Below are positions 26,652-33,538 of a stretch of DNA of 64,000 nt, in pieces (the stretch's first letter is position 1; every line of letters begins with the position of its first letter). The stretch spans positions 4,464,001 through 4,528,000 of the forward strand of contig NC_015953.1 in NCBI RefSeq assembly GCF_000177195.2, in the 5' to 3' direction. The notes beneath the pieces were generated by a model. That model saw only the letters and a list, made by a program, of their open reading frames with translations, had not been told where the DNA came from and did no database searches. A program made the translations under genes and the position numbers. The DNA is from Streptomyces sp. SirexAA-E (GTDB taxonomy: Bacteria > Actinomycetota > Actinomycetes > Streptomycetales > Streptomycetaceae).

Positions 26652-27719
26652 CTACGCGACCCGGGTCGCCCCCGCGAACGGCATTTCGCTGATCGGTGCG
26701 ACCCGGACCGGGGCTCCCGGGCGCGGTGCGTGGATCATCTGGCCGCCGCCGATGTACATCCCGACGTGGGAGATCCCGGAGTAGAAGAACACCAGGTCGC
26801 CCGGGGCCAGTTCGGAGCGGGAGACGCGGTTGCCCGCGTTGATCTGGGAGTAGGTGGTGCGGGGCAGGGAGACGCCGGCGGCGCGCCAGGCGGCCTGGGT
26901 GAGGCCGGAGCAGTCGAAGGAGTCGGGGCCGGTGGCGCCCCAGACGTACGGCTTGCCGAGGGCCCCGTAGGCGAAGGCGACGGCCTGCGCGGCGCGGGCG
27001 TTCGGGGCGGCGGTGGCGCCGCGGGGGATGCCTCGGTCGGCGCGTGCGGAACCGCCGTGGGCGTCGTCGGCCGCGCGCTCGTAGTCGGCGCGCTGGGCGG
27101 CGGTCAGGGTGGCCAACAGCCGCTGGGCGTCGGCCAGCTTGGTGCGGACGGTGTCCTTCTGCTTGCGGAGTTCGGCCCGGCGGGAGGTGAGGGCCTCCAG
27201 CTCGTTCTCGGCACGGGCGCGCAACTGGGCGATCTCGGAGACCTGTCGGCGTACCCCGTTGAGCGCTCCGGCCTGGCGGTCACCGGCCCGGTCCTCGAAG
27301 GCGGCGCGCTCCAGGTACTGGTCGGGGTCCGAGGAGAGGGCCAGCCGGACGGCCGGGTCGATGCCGCCGGTGCGGTACTGGGCGGTGGCGAACGAGCCGA
27401 GGGCGTTGCGCGCGGCGTTGAGGCGCTCGGTCCTGCGGGCGGCCTCGTCGCGCAGCGCGTCGAGGGACTTCTCGGAGGCGGCCGCCTTCTCCTTGGCTCC
27501 GTTGTACTTCTCGGTGGCGACCTCGGCGTCGTGGTACAGCCGGTCGACCTTCGCCTTGACCTGGGCCGGGGTCAGCTGGGGTTCGGCCTGTGCGGCGCCG
27601 TCGAAGGCGGTCGCGGTCGCCGCCCCGGCGAGGGCCAGGGTGGCTGCGGTGCGGGCAGCAGGTCCGGTGAACAGACGCTGCTTGGGCTTGCGATGAGCGG
27701 CTTTGCGCTGGGCGGCCAC
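26652..27719 (-). CDS. Secreted NlpC/P60 peptidoglycan endopeptidase
   Basis: A 355-residue secreted hydrolase that should cut gamma-D-Glu-mDAP peptide links. It has a basic N-terminus and signal peptide (ending near AQA-EPQ), a long coiled-coil region (about 45-215), and a C-terminal NlpC/P60 domain with catalytic Cys in DSFDCSGLTQ and His in ISHVGMYIG. GTG 27719 is preceded by GGAAGGA at 12 nt. It converges on the response regulator with an 11-bp gap. Its leader is only about 74 nt from a TAGCGT -10 element, so unlike its paralogue at 29414 it has no room for the long structured leader. Confidence 0.92.
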   Translation of the reverse strand: MAAQRKAAHRKPKQRLFTGPAARTAATLALAGAATATAFDGAAQAEPQLTPAQVKAKVDRLYHDAEVATEKYNGAKEKAAASEKSLDALRDEAARRTERLNAARNALGSFATAQYRTGGIDPAVRLALSSDPDQYLERAAFEDRAGDRQAGALNGVRRQVSEIAQLRARAENELEALTSRRAELRKQKDTVRTKLADAQRLLATLTAAQRADYERAADDAHGGSARADRGIPRGATAAPNARAAQAVAFAYGALGKPYVWGATGPDSFDCSGLTQAAWRAAGVSLPRTTYSQINAGNRVSRSELAPGDLVFFYSGISHVGMYIGGGQMIHAPRPGAPVRVAPISEMPFAGATRVA

Positions 27720-27800
27720 GGGGGCGTGGGTCCTTCCGTTCGACTGCCCGTCGGGGAGGTGCCGGCGGGCCCGCCGGACTTCCGGCGGTACCTGGGAGGG

Positions 27801-27806
27801 ACGCTA
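27801..27806 (-). promoter_or_regulatory. -10 element of the first NlpC/P60 gene
   Basis: TAGCGT on the minus strand, about 82 nt before the GTG. The same hexamer in a similar context precedes the paralogous NlpC/P60 gene (30816-30821). A GC hairpin lies between this promoter and the start. The -35 is not clear. Confidence 0.4.
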
Positions 27807-27986
27807 AGCCCGAGGCACGGGGAAGAGTCGTAATGACTGCTATTTGCCCTGTTGTGACGTTTCTATTTTCGAAAATGACCGCAATAGCCAACCGGAGTCC
27901 GGCCATCCGGTCCGGTTGCGAGCGGGCCGATAGGTAAGTCGTACCTGGCTGAAGAGTGGTGATATGCCCGTGGCTAGGCTGCGGCC

Positions 27987-28340
27987 ATGAACGCACTCAT
28001 CCATGTCGTCGTGGCTCTGCACATCATCGGCATCGCCGCCCTGCTGGGTGGCTTCCTGACCCAGATGAAGGCCATGGGGGCGGGTACCGCCCGCTTCGTG
28101 CCGGCGATGCTGCACGGTGCGCTCACCATGCTCGTCACGGGTGTCGCCCTCGTCGGCCTCAACCAGGCCGACGACCAGAGCGTGAACAACGTCAAGGTCG
28201 GGGTGAAGCTGCTGCTCCTGATCGTGATCCTGGCGCTCGTCTATGTGAAGCGGGACGAGGAGAGGGTCGACAAGGGCGCGTTCGCGGCGGTCGGCGGGCT
28301 GACGGTCGCCAACATCTTCATCGCCACGCTCTGGACCTGA
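27987..28340 (+). CDS. Small four-helix membrane protein
   Basis: A 117-residue integral membrane protein with about four helices (VVVALHIIGIAALLGGFL, GALTMLVTGVALVGL, VGVKLLLLIVILALVYV, AVGGLTVANIFIATLW) and a charged loop KRDEERVDK. His11 and His39-like positions inside helices recall small haem or quinone membrane proteins, but no family can be named. TAGGCT at 27975-27980 ends 6 nt before the ATG and no ribosome site is present, so the mRNA is probably leaderless. A strong hairpin terminator follows. Confidence 0.8.
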   Translation: MNALIHVVVALHIIGIAALLGGFLTQMKAMGAGTARFVPAMLHGALTMLVTGVALVGLNQADDQSVNNVKVGVKLLLLIVILALVYVKRDEERVDKGAFAAVGGLTVANIFIATLWT

Positions 28341-28358
28341 GCCGGAGGCGGTACCCCG

Positions 28359-28401
28359 TGCGGCGGGGGGGGCGGGCCGGACGGTCCGCCCCCCCGCCGC
28401 A
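28359..28401 (+). terminator. Long GC hairpin terminator
   Basis: A near-perfect 16-bp stem, tgcggcgggggggcgg against ccgcccccccgccgca, with a short loop, 18 bp downstream of the small membrane-protein gene. It marks the left border of the atypical segment that follows. Confidence 0.8.
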
Positions 28402-28608
28402 TGTAGGTTCTCGTTCTTCCTGTCCGACGGGCGGCCGCTGACCTGGGCAGGCTTGGTGCCTTCTCAGCGTTCTGTCGGGAGATTCTTCTCATCAATCTGT
28501 CCGATTCCTTGGGTGTCCTGCCGGAGATCACTGGTTACCGCCGCAAAGGGATGACGGGCGGCGTGAGGGAGGGCATGATGGACGCCATGTCCAACACACG
28601 AAAGGCCC

Positions 28609-29052
28609 ATGCCTCGTAGGCGTCCTTCGCAGGTCCGTCGTGACCTGCCACGGCACTTGCGGCAATGGGAACGTCGAGCCACGGTTGCTGGCTTGTCGTC
28701 CCACGTATTGGCGGAGATTGCTCGCGTTGAGCGGCAGCGTTTGTGGATTGGCGCCGCCCACGAAGCTCTGGAGCATTGGCAGAGGATCTGTCGGCAGCCT
28801 GGACGCGGCGTGATGTATACGAGGGCGACGCGGTACGACAATTGGTACGACCACGAGACAGGCGAGGACATTGGTCCGGAGCGATGTCGTGGCGTCCTGG
28901 AAACACTTGCTCATGCTCTGTCTCCGAGGTCGGCTCGGGACCTGCGGGCGCTCATCGAGCCACTTGATGAACGGTTCCTGAGGCGAACGGTGAAGGACCC
29001 GTTCGCGCCGCCAGATGCGCCATGGTGGATGAATCGTGTCAAGCGCCCTTGA
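28609..29052 (+). CDS. Hypothetical protein in atypical-composition island
   Basis: I do not recognise this 147-residue protein. It is basic at the N-terminus and soluble, with helical stretches (LSSHVLAEIARVERQRLW, HEALEHWQRICRQPG) and motifs TRYDNWYDHETGED and APWWMN. ATG follows GAAAGG at 3 nt. Codon use is less GC-biased than in neighbours (for example ttg, cgt, gat and ggt codons are common), and the gene sits between two otherwise conserved blocks next to a 42-bp palindrome, so acquisition by transfer is plausible. The nearest upstream ATG (28575) lies in another frame. Confidence 0.6.
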   Translation: MPRRRPSQVRRDLPRHLRQWERRATVAGLSSHVLAEIARVERQRLWIGAAHEALEHWQRICRQPGRGVMYTRATRYDNWYDHETGEDIGPERCRGVLETLAHALSPRSARDLRALIEPLDERFLRRTVKDPFAPPDAPWWMNRVKRP

Positions 29053-29096
29053 TTCTTTTCGGGACCGCTTGTGCACTGTGGTGTTGAATCTCCTGG

Positions 29097-29138
29097 GTGG
29101 CTTTGTTCACGAGAACCGGTTCTCGTGAACAAAGCCAC
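29097..29138. repeat. 42-bp perfect palindrome with no loop
   Basis: The left half starts gtggctttgttcacg and the right half ends cgtgaacaaagccac; the centre is gaaccggttc. There is no unpaired spacer. It lies 45 bp after the orphan gene. It may be two abutted terminal inverted repeats of an excised insertion sequence, an operator, or a terminator; the lack of a loop argues against the last. Confidence 0.85.
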
Positions 29139-29197
29139 TGGCGGCTGTCCGACAGCTGAGGCGGTTCAACAGCCAGCAGTGACCAGTTCGAACGGGG

Positions 29198-29383
29198 TCA
29201 CGATTGGTTGCTGTCCCGGCGGGGAAGCTTGTCGCCGATCGCCTCGACCAGAACCTTGACCTCATGTGGAAACTTCTGGGCCCGGGTCGTCAGGAACGCG
29301 CTCTTGACGATGTGGCCAGAGGTGAAGTCCAGGTCGCCGCCGATCTGCTCCCAGATCGTGCGCTCGCTGAGAATCCGACAGAT
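29198..29383 (-). pseudogene. C-terminal gene remnant (61 codons)
   Basis: An open stretch on the minus strand reads like protein (SERTIWEQIGGDLDFTSGH, VKSAFLTTRAQKFPHEV, DKLPRRDSNQS then stop). It has no start codon and is closed upstream by an in-frame TAG at 29384. It looks like the tail of a gene whose 5' part was lost when this segment joined the NlpC/P60 gene. The family is not identified; the helix pattern loosely recalls an AAA+ lid region. Confidence 0.45.
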
Positions 29384-29413
29384 CTAAAGCGGCCCTACAC
29401 CGCACGTCCCGGG

Positions 29414-30580
29414 TCAGGCCGGGCGCACGCTGCCGTAGATGGGCATGTAGTAGATCGACTCCTCGCGGACGTTCGCCCCCGGCTTCGGGGCGTGGATCAT
29501 CATGCCGTCGCCCTTGTAGATGCCGACGTGGCTGATGTCGTCGTAGAAGAAGACCAGGTCACCGGGTTGTAGGTCCGCGGTGGCGACCCGGGTGCCGACC
29601 TCGACCTGGTCCCAGGTAGTGCGGGGCAGGGAGACGCCGGCCGCCTTCCACGCGGCCTGGGTGAGCCCGGAGCAGTCGTACGAGGACGGGCCCGTCGCGC
29701 CCCAGACGTACGGCTTGCCGATCTGCGCGCGGGCGAAGGCCAGGACCTTCTCGGCCTGGGAGGCGTAGCCGCTGTCGGATCCGGAGCCCGTGTCGGTGCT
29801 GCTGCCGGTACCCGTCCCCGAGCTCTGGTCCGCGGTCTTCTCCTTCGCGGCCCGGTCGGCCTTCTCCTTCGCGGCGGCGGCCTGCTGGCGGGCCAGCTCA
29901 TCAGCCTTCCGCTTGGCCTCCGCCTCCTTCTTCCGCTCCAGCTCGGCGAGGCGCTTCTTCTCCTCGGCGGTCAGCTTCGAGAGCAGGGTGCGGGCCTCGG
30001 ACAGCTTCTCCTGGACCTGCTGCTTGCTGGTACGCAGCTCGGCCTGCGAGGCGGTGAGCGTCTCCAGGCTCTTCGTCGCCTCGGCCCGCTTCGTCGCCGC
30101 CTCCTTCTGCTGCGTACGGAAGTCCGCGACCACCTTCTGCTGCCGGCTGGTCATCCGGTCCATCAGCTGGTCCTGATCGAAGTACGACTGCGGGTCGTCC
30201 GCCAGGAAGAACGTCGCGGTCGGGGCGATGGCGCCGTCGCGGTACTGCGCGGCCGCGTAGTGGCCCAGCTCACGGCGGGTCTCGTTGAGCTTCTCGGCGC
30301 GTTCGGCGGCGGCCTGGAGCAGGGCGTCCACCTCGGCGCGCTGCTTCGCGGAGGCGGCCTTGGCCGCGTTGTACTTCTGCGTCTCGGTGCCTGCCTGCCG
30401 GAACAGGTCGTCGACCTTCTTCTGTACTTCCTCGATGGTGGGCGCCGGCCGGGCCGGGGCGGCCGTCGCGCTCTGCGTGGAGAGCAGGGTGACGGAGGCG
30501 AGCGCCGCCGTGGTGAGACCGACGGCGGGGGTGGCGCTCAGGCGGGTGCGCGGTTTGCGATGCGACGCCAAGGCCGGCAT
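29414..30580 (-). CDS. Secreted NlpC/P60 peptidoglycan endopeptidase
   Basis: A 388-residue paralogue of the gene at 26652. Signal peptide after MPALASHRKPRTRL, cleaved near TAA-APA; a long coiled coil (about 45-250) rich in Lys/Glu/Ala; a Ser/Gly/Thr linker (GSSTDTGSGSDSGY); and the NlpC/P60 domain with Cys in SSYDCSGLTQ and His in ISHVGIYKG. ATG 30580 follows GGAAGGAG. It should cleave stem peptides during growth or germination. The 229-nt leader carries a probable c-di-AMP riboswitch, so expression is likely tuned by c-di-AMP, as I recall for several streptomycete wall-hydrolase genes. Confidence 0.93.
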   Translation of the reverse strand: MPALASHRKPRTRLSATPAVGLTTAALASVTLLSTQSATAAPARPAPTIEEVQKKVDDLFRQAGTETQKYNAAKAASAKQRAEVDALLQAAAERAEKLNETRRELGHYAAAQYRDGAIAPTATFFLADDPQSYFDQDQLMDRMTSRQQKVVADFRTQQKEAATKRAEATKSLETLTASQAELRTSKQQVQEKLSEARTLLSKLTAEEKKRLAELERKKEAEAKRKADELARQQAAAAKEKADRAAKEKTADQSSGTGTGSSTDTGSGSDSGYASQAEKVLAFARAQIGKPYVWGATGPSSYDCSGLTQAAWKAAGVSLPRTTWDQVEVGTRVATADLQPGDLVFFYDDISHVGIYKGDGMMIHAPKPGANVREESIYYMPIYGSVRPA

Positions 30581-30587
30581 CTCCTTC

Positions 30588-30800
30588 CGTGGGCCGCCTA
30601 CCGGGTTGGCGATGGGGTCCCACCAGTCCGTTCAGGCACTGGGGGAGGTTCGGGCGGAACGGAAGGCTGCCCTACGGTCCATGGAGCCGGACCGATTCAC
30701 CCCGGTGCTGCGTGTGGGTCCCCGGTTCCGGTCTCCCGCGAGGAAGGACGGATTCGGCGGAGGCGCCCGCGCGGCGTGGTTCGCCTCGGAGGGGAAACGG
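30588..30800 (-). promoter_or_regulatory. ydaO-type c-di-AMP riboswitch
   Basis: In transcript sense the leader of the NlpC/P60 gene shows the conserved blocks I recall for actinobacterial ydaO RNAs. A 5' block (ACCGGAACCGGGGACC) is followed about 15 nt later by CCGGGGTGAATCGGTCCGG, then a 3' block GCCAACCCGGTAGGCGG just before the ribosome site GGAAGGAG. Order and spacing fit the pseudo-two-fold ydaO fold, which usually turns genes off when c-di-AMP binds. Outer boundaries are approximate. Ligand and direction of control come from family knowledge. Confidence 0.75.
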
Positions 30801-30815
30801 GTCACCTGACCGAGC

Positions 30816-30845
30816 ACGCTAGCCAAAGCGTGGTGCCCCTGTGAA
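30816..30845 (-). promoter_or_regulatory. Promoter of the riboswitch-controlled NlpC/P60 gene
   Basis: On the minus strand TTCACA (30840-30845) and TAGCGT (30816-30821) are 18 bp apart, a good housekeeping-type pair. They put the transcript start near 30809 and give a leader of about 230 nt. Confidence 0.6.
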
Positions 30846-30987
30846 GGTTGATGTTCGATATGCCCGATACATTTTCGTGACCTTCGTCGCCCCGCGCTCC
30901 TTCCGGCGGGCGCGCCCGCCCGTTCTCCCACGCTCCGTGAGCGCGCCGTCCCCGTACGTGCCCGTGAGCGGGCTTCGTCACGATGCC

Positions 30988-31017
30988 GCCCGCACTGTCG
31001 GTGCGGGCACCTAGACT
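30988..31017 (+). promoter_or_regulatory. pcrA promoter with overlapping palindrome
   Basis: TAGACT at 31012-31017 is a -10 element only 3 nt before the first ATG. An inverted repeat, GCCCGCAC-tgtcg-GTGCGGGC (30988-31008), covers the -35 position and spacer, where a repressor would block transcription. It could instead be a hairpin. The transcript would be leaderless or nearly so. Confidence 0.5.
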
Positions 31018-31020
31018 CGT

Positions 31021-33468
31021 ATGGCGATGAGCAGCCTCTTTGACGACAGTTTCCTGACCGGTCTCCAGCAGGCGGACGAAGGCCCCCCGCCGCCTCCCGA
31101 GGAGCAGGCACCCGAAGAAGCGGTGCCGGAGGGTCTCTTCGGCGACGTCTTCGACACGCCTCCGCCGCCGCGTGAGACGCACTACCGCGACGGCGCCCCG
31201 CGCCCCGTCATCGACTCCGCGGCGCTGCTCGACGGGCTGAACACCGAGCAGCGCGCCGCCGTCGTGCACGCCGGGTCCCCGCTGCTCATCGTCGCCGGTG
31301 CCGGTTCGGGCAAGACCCGGGTGCTCACCCACCGGATCGCCCACCTGCTGGCCGAGCGCGGGGTGCACCCGGGGCAGATCCTCGCGATCACGTTCACCAA
31401 CAAGGCCGCCGGCGAGATGAAGGAGCGCGTCGGGGACCTCGTCGGCCCGCGTGCCAACGCCATGTGGGTCATGACGTTCCACAGCGCCTGCGTGCGGATC
31501 CTGCGCCGCGAGTCCAAGCTCCTCGGCTTCACCTCGTCGTTCTCCATCTACGACGCCGCCGACTCGAAGCGGCTGATGGCGCTGGTCTGCCGTGACCTGG
31601 ACCTCGACCCGAAGCGGTATCCGCCGAAGTCGTTCACGGCGAAGGTCTCCAACCTGAAGAACGAGCTGATCGACGAGGAGACGTTCGCCGGGCAGGCGGC
31701 GGACGGTTTCGAGAAGACGCTGGCCCAGGCGTACGCGCTCTACCAGGCACGGCTGCGCGAGGCCAACGCCCTGGACTTCGACGACATCATCATGACGACG
31801 GTCCACCTGCTCCAGGCGTTCCCCGACGTCGCCGAGCACTACCGCCGCCGCTTCCGGCACGTCCTTGTCGACGAGTACCAGGACACCAACCACGCCCAGT
31901 ACACCCTGGTGCGCGAGCTGGTCGGCCCGGCCGGGGAGAAGGACGCCCCCGGCGAGCTGTGCGTCGTCGGTGACGCGGACCAGTCGATCTACGCCTTCCG
32001 GGGCGCGACCATCCGCAACATCCTCCAGTTCGAGGAGGACTACCCGGACGCCACGACGATCATGCTGGAGCAGAACTACCGCTCCACGCAGACGATCCTG
32101 TCCGCGGCCAACGCCGTCATCGAGCGCAACGAGAGCCGCCGCCCCAAGAACCTCTGGACGAACGCCGGAGCCGGCACCCGGATCACCGGGTACGTCGCCG
32201 ACACCGAGCACGACGAGGCCCAGTTCATCGCCGACGAGATCGACCGGCTGACGGACGCCGGGGAGGCGAAGGCGGGCGATGTCGCGGTCTTCTACCGCAC
32301 GAACGCCCAGTCCCGTGTCTTCGAGGAGATCTTCATCCGCGTCGGCCTGCCCTACAAGGTCGTCGGCGGGGTCCGCTTCTACGAGCGCAAGGAGGTCAGG
32401 GACGTCCTGGCCTACCTCCGTGTCCTCGCCAACCCCGAGGACACCGTCCCGCTGCGCCGCATCCTCAACGTGCCAAAGCGCGGCATCGGCGACCGGGCCG
32501 AGGCGATGATCGACGCCCTGTCGCTGCGCGAGAAGATCTCCTTCCCGCAGGCGCTGCGCCGCGTCGACGAGGCGTACGGCATGGCGGCCCGCTCGGCCAA
32601 CGCCGTGAAGCGGTTCAACACACTGATGGAGGAGCTCCGCACGATCGTGGAGTCGGGCGCCGGGCCCGCCGTCGTGCTGGAGGCGGTGCTGGAGCGCACG
32701 GGCTATCTCGCCGAACTCCAGGCGTCCACCGACCCGCAGGACGAGACCCGCGTCGAGAACCTCCAGGAGCTCGCCGCCGTCGCCCTGGAGTTCGAGCAGG
32801 ACCGGGCCGAGGAGGAGGGCGCGGGCACGCTCGCCGAGTTCCTGGAGAAGGTGGCGCTCGTCGCCGACTCCGACCAGATCCCCGACGAGGACGAGGACGG
32901 GTCCGGGGTCATCACGCTGATGACGCTGCACACCGCGAAGGGCCTGGAGTTCCCCGTGGTCTTCCTGACCGGCCTGGAGGACGGCGTCTTCCCGCACATG
33001 CGGGCGCTGGGCCAGGTCAAGGAGCTGGAGGAGGAGCGTCGGCTCGCCTACGTCGGCATCACGCGCGCCCGGGAGCGGCTGTACCTGACGCGGGCGGCGA
33101 TGCGGAGCGCGTGGGGGCAGCCCTCGTACAACCCGCCGTCGCGGTTCCTGGAGGAGATCCCGGACCAGCACCTGGAGTGGAAGCGCAAGGGCCCGATGGC
33201 GGCCCCGGCGGGCCCGACCTCGGGTATCACCTCCTCGCTCTCCTCGTCCCGCGCGAAGTCCGGCCCTTCGGGCTTCGCGACGCGGCGCACGTCGGAGAAG
33301 CCGGTCGTCACCCTGGTGGTGGGGGACCGGGTCACGCACGACCAGTTCGGGCTGGGCACGGTGACGGCGGTCGAGGGGTTCGGCGACCAGGCCAAGGCGA
33401 CGGTCGACTTCGGCGACGAGCGGCCGAAGAAGCTGCTCCTGCGGTACGCGCCGGTCGAGAAGCTCTGA
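31021..33468 (+). CDS. pcrA: ATP-dependent DNA helicase PcrA (UvrD family)
   Basis: A superfamily 1A 3'-5' helicase of 815 residues for DNA repair and plasmid or replication-fork processing. A 60-residue acidic, Pro-rich N-terminal extension precedes the core: NTEQRAAV, Walker A GAGSGKT, TFTNKAAGEM, Walker B DEYQDTN, GDADQSIYAFRGA, EQNYRST, TLHTAKGLEFPVVF and YVGITRARERLYL. The C-terminus has the Tudor-like domain (VGDRVTHDQFGLGTVTAVEG). Two ATGs (31021, 31027) lie just past a -10 element and there is no ribosome site, so the mRNA is probably leaderless; I list the first. It diverges from the NlpC/P60 gene and converges on the M23 gene. Confidence 0.96.
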   Translation: MAMSSLFDDSFLTGLQQADEGPPPPPEEQAPEEAVPEGLFGDVFDTPPPPRETHYRDGAPRPVIDSAALLDGLNTEQRAAVVHAGSPLLIVAGAGSGKTRVLTHRIAHLLAERGVHPGQILAITFTNKAAGEMKERVGDLVGPRANAMWVMTFHSACVRILRRESKLLGFTSSFSIYDAADSKRLMALVCRDLDLDPKRYPPKSFTAKVSNLKNELIDEETFAGQAADGFEKTLAQAYALYQARLREANALDFDDIIMTTVHLLQAFPDVAEHYRRRFRHVLVDEYQDTNHAQYTLVRELVGPAGEKDAPGELCVVGDADQSIYAFRGATIRNILQFEEDYPDATTIMLEQNYRSTQTILSAANAVIERNESRRPKNLWTNAGAGTRITGYVADTEHDEAQFIADEIDRLTDAGEAKAGDVAVFYRTNAQSRVFEEIFIRVGLPYKVVGGVRFYERKEVRDVLAYLRVLANPEDTVPLRRILNVPKRGIGDRAEAMIDALSLREKISFPQALRRVDEAYGMAARSANAVKRFNTLMEELRTIVESGAGPAVVLEAVLERTGYLAELQASTDPQDETRVENLQELAAVALEFEQDRAEEEGAGTLAEFLEKVALVADSDQIPDEDEDGSGVITLMTLHTAKGLEFPVVFLTGLEDGVFPHMRALGQVKELEEERRLAYVGITRARERLYLTRAAMRSAWGQPSYNPPSRFLEEIPDQHLEWKRKGPMAAPAGPTSGITSSLSSSRAKSGPSGFATRRTSEKPVVTLVVGDRVTHDQFGLGTVTAVEGFGDQAKATVDFGDERPKKLLLRYAPVEKL

Positions 33469-33483
33469 CGGCCGGAGGGCCGG

Positions 33484-33532
33484 ACGGACGGAGGGCCGGG
33501 GCGGCTGTTCGCCACCCCGGCCCTCCGTCCGT
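33484..33532. terminator. Bidirectional terminator between pcrA and the M23 gene
   Basis: An 18-bp perfect stem: acggacggagggccgggg (33484-33501) pairs with ccccggccctccgtccgt (33515-33532) around 13 nt. It lies exactly between two converging stops. Confidence 0.9.
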
Positions 33533-33538
33533 GGTACG

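Noticed and set aside
27720..27800. A ydaO riboswitch upstream of the first NlpC/P60 gene
   Set aside because: The conserved ydaO blocks are absent and the leader is too short.
28241..28531. Minus-strand open frame over the small membrane-protein gene end and terminator
   Set aside because: It reads through a strong hairpin and consists mostly of Arg/Gly/Pro from the GC stem.
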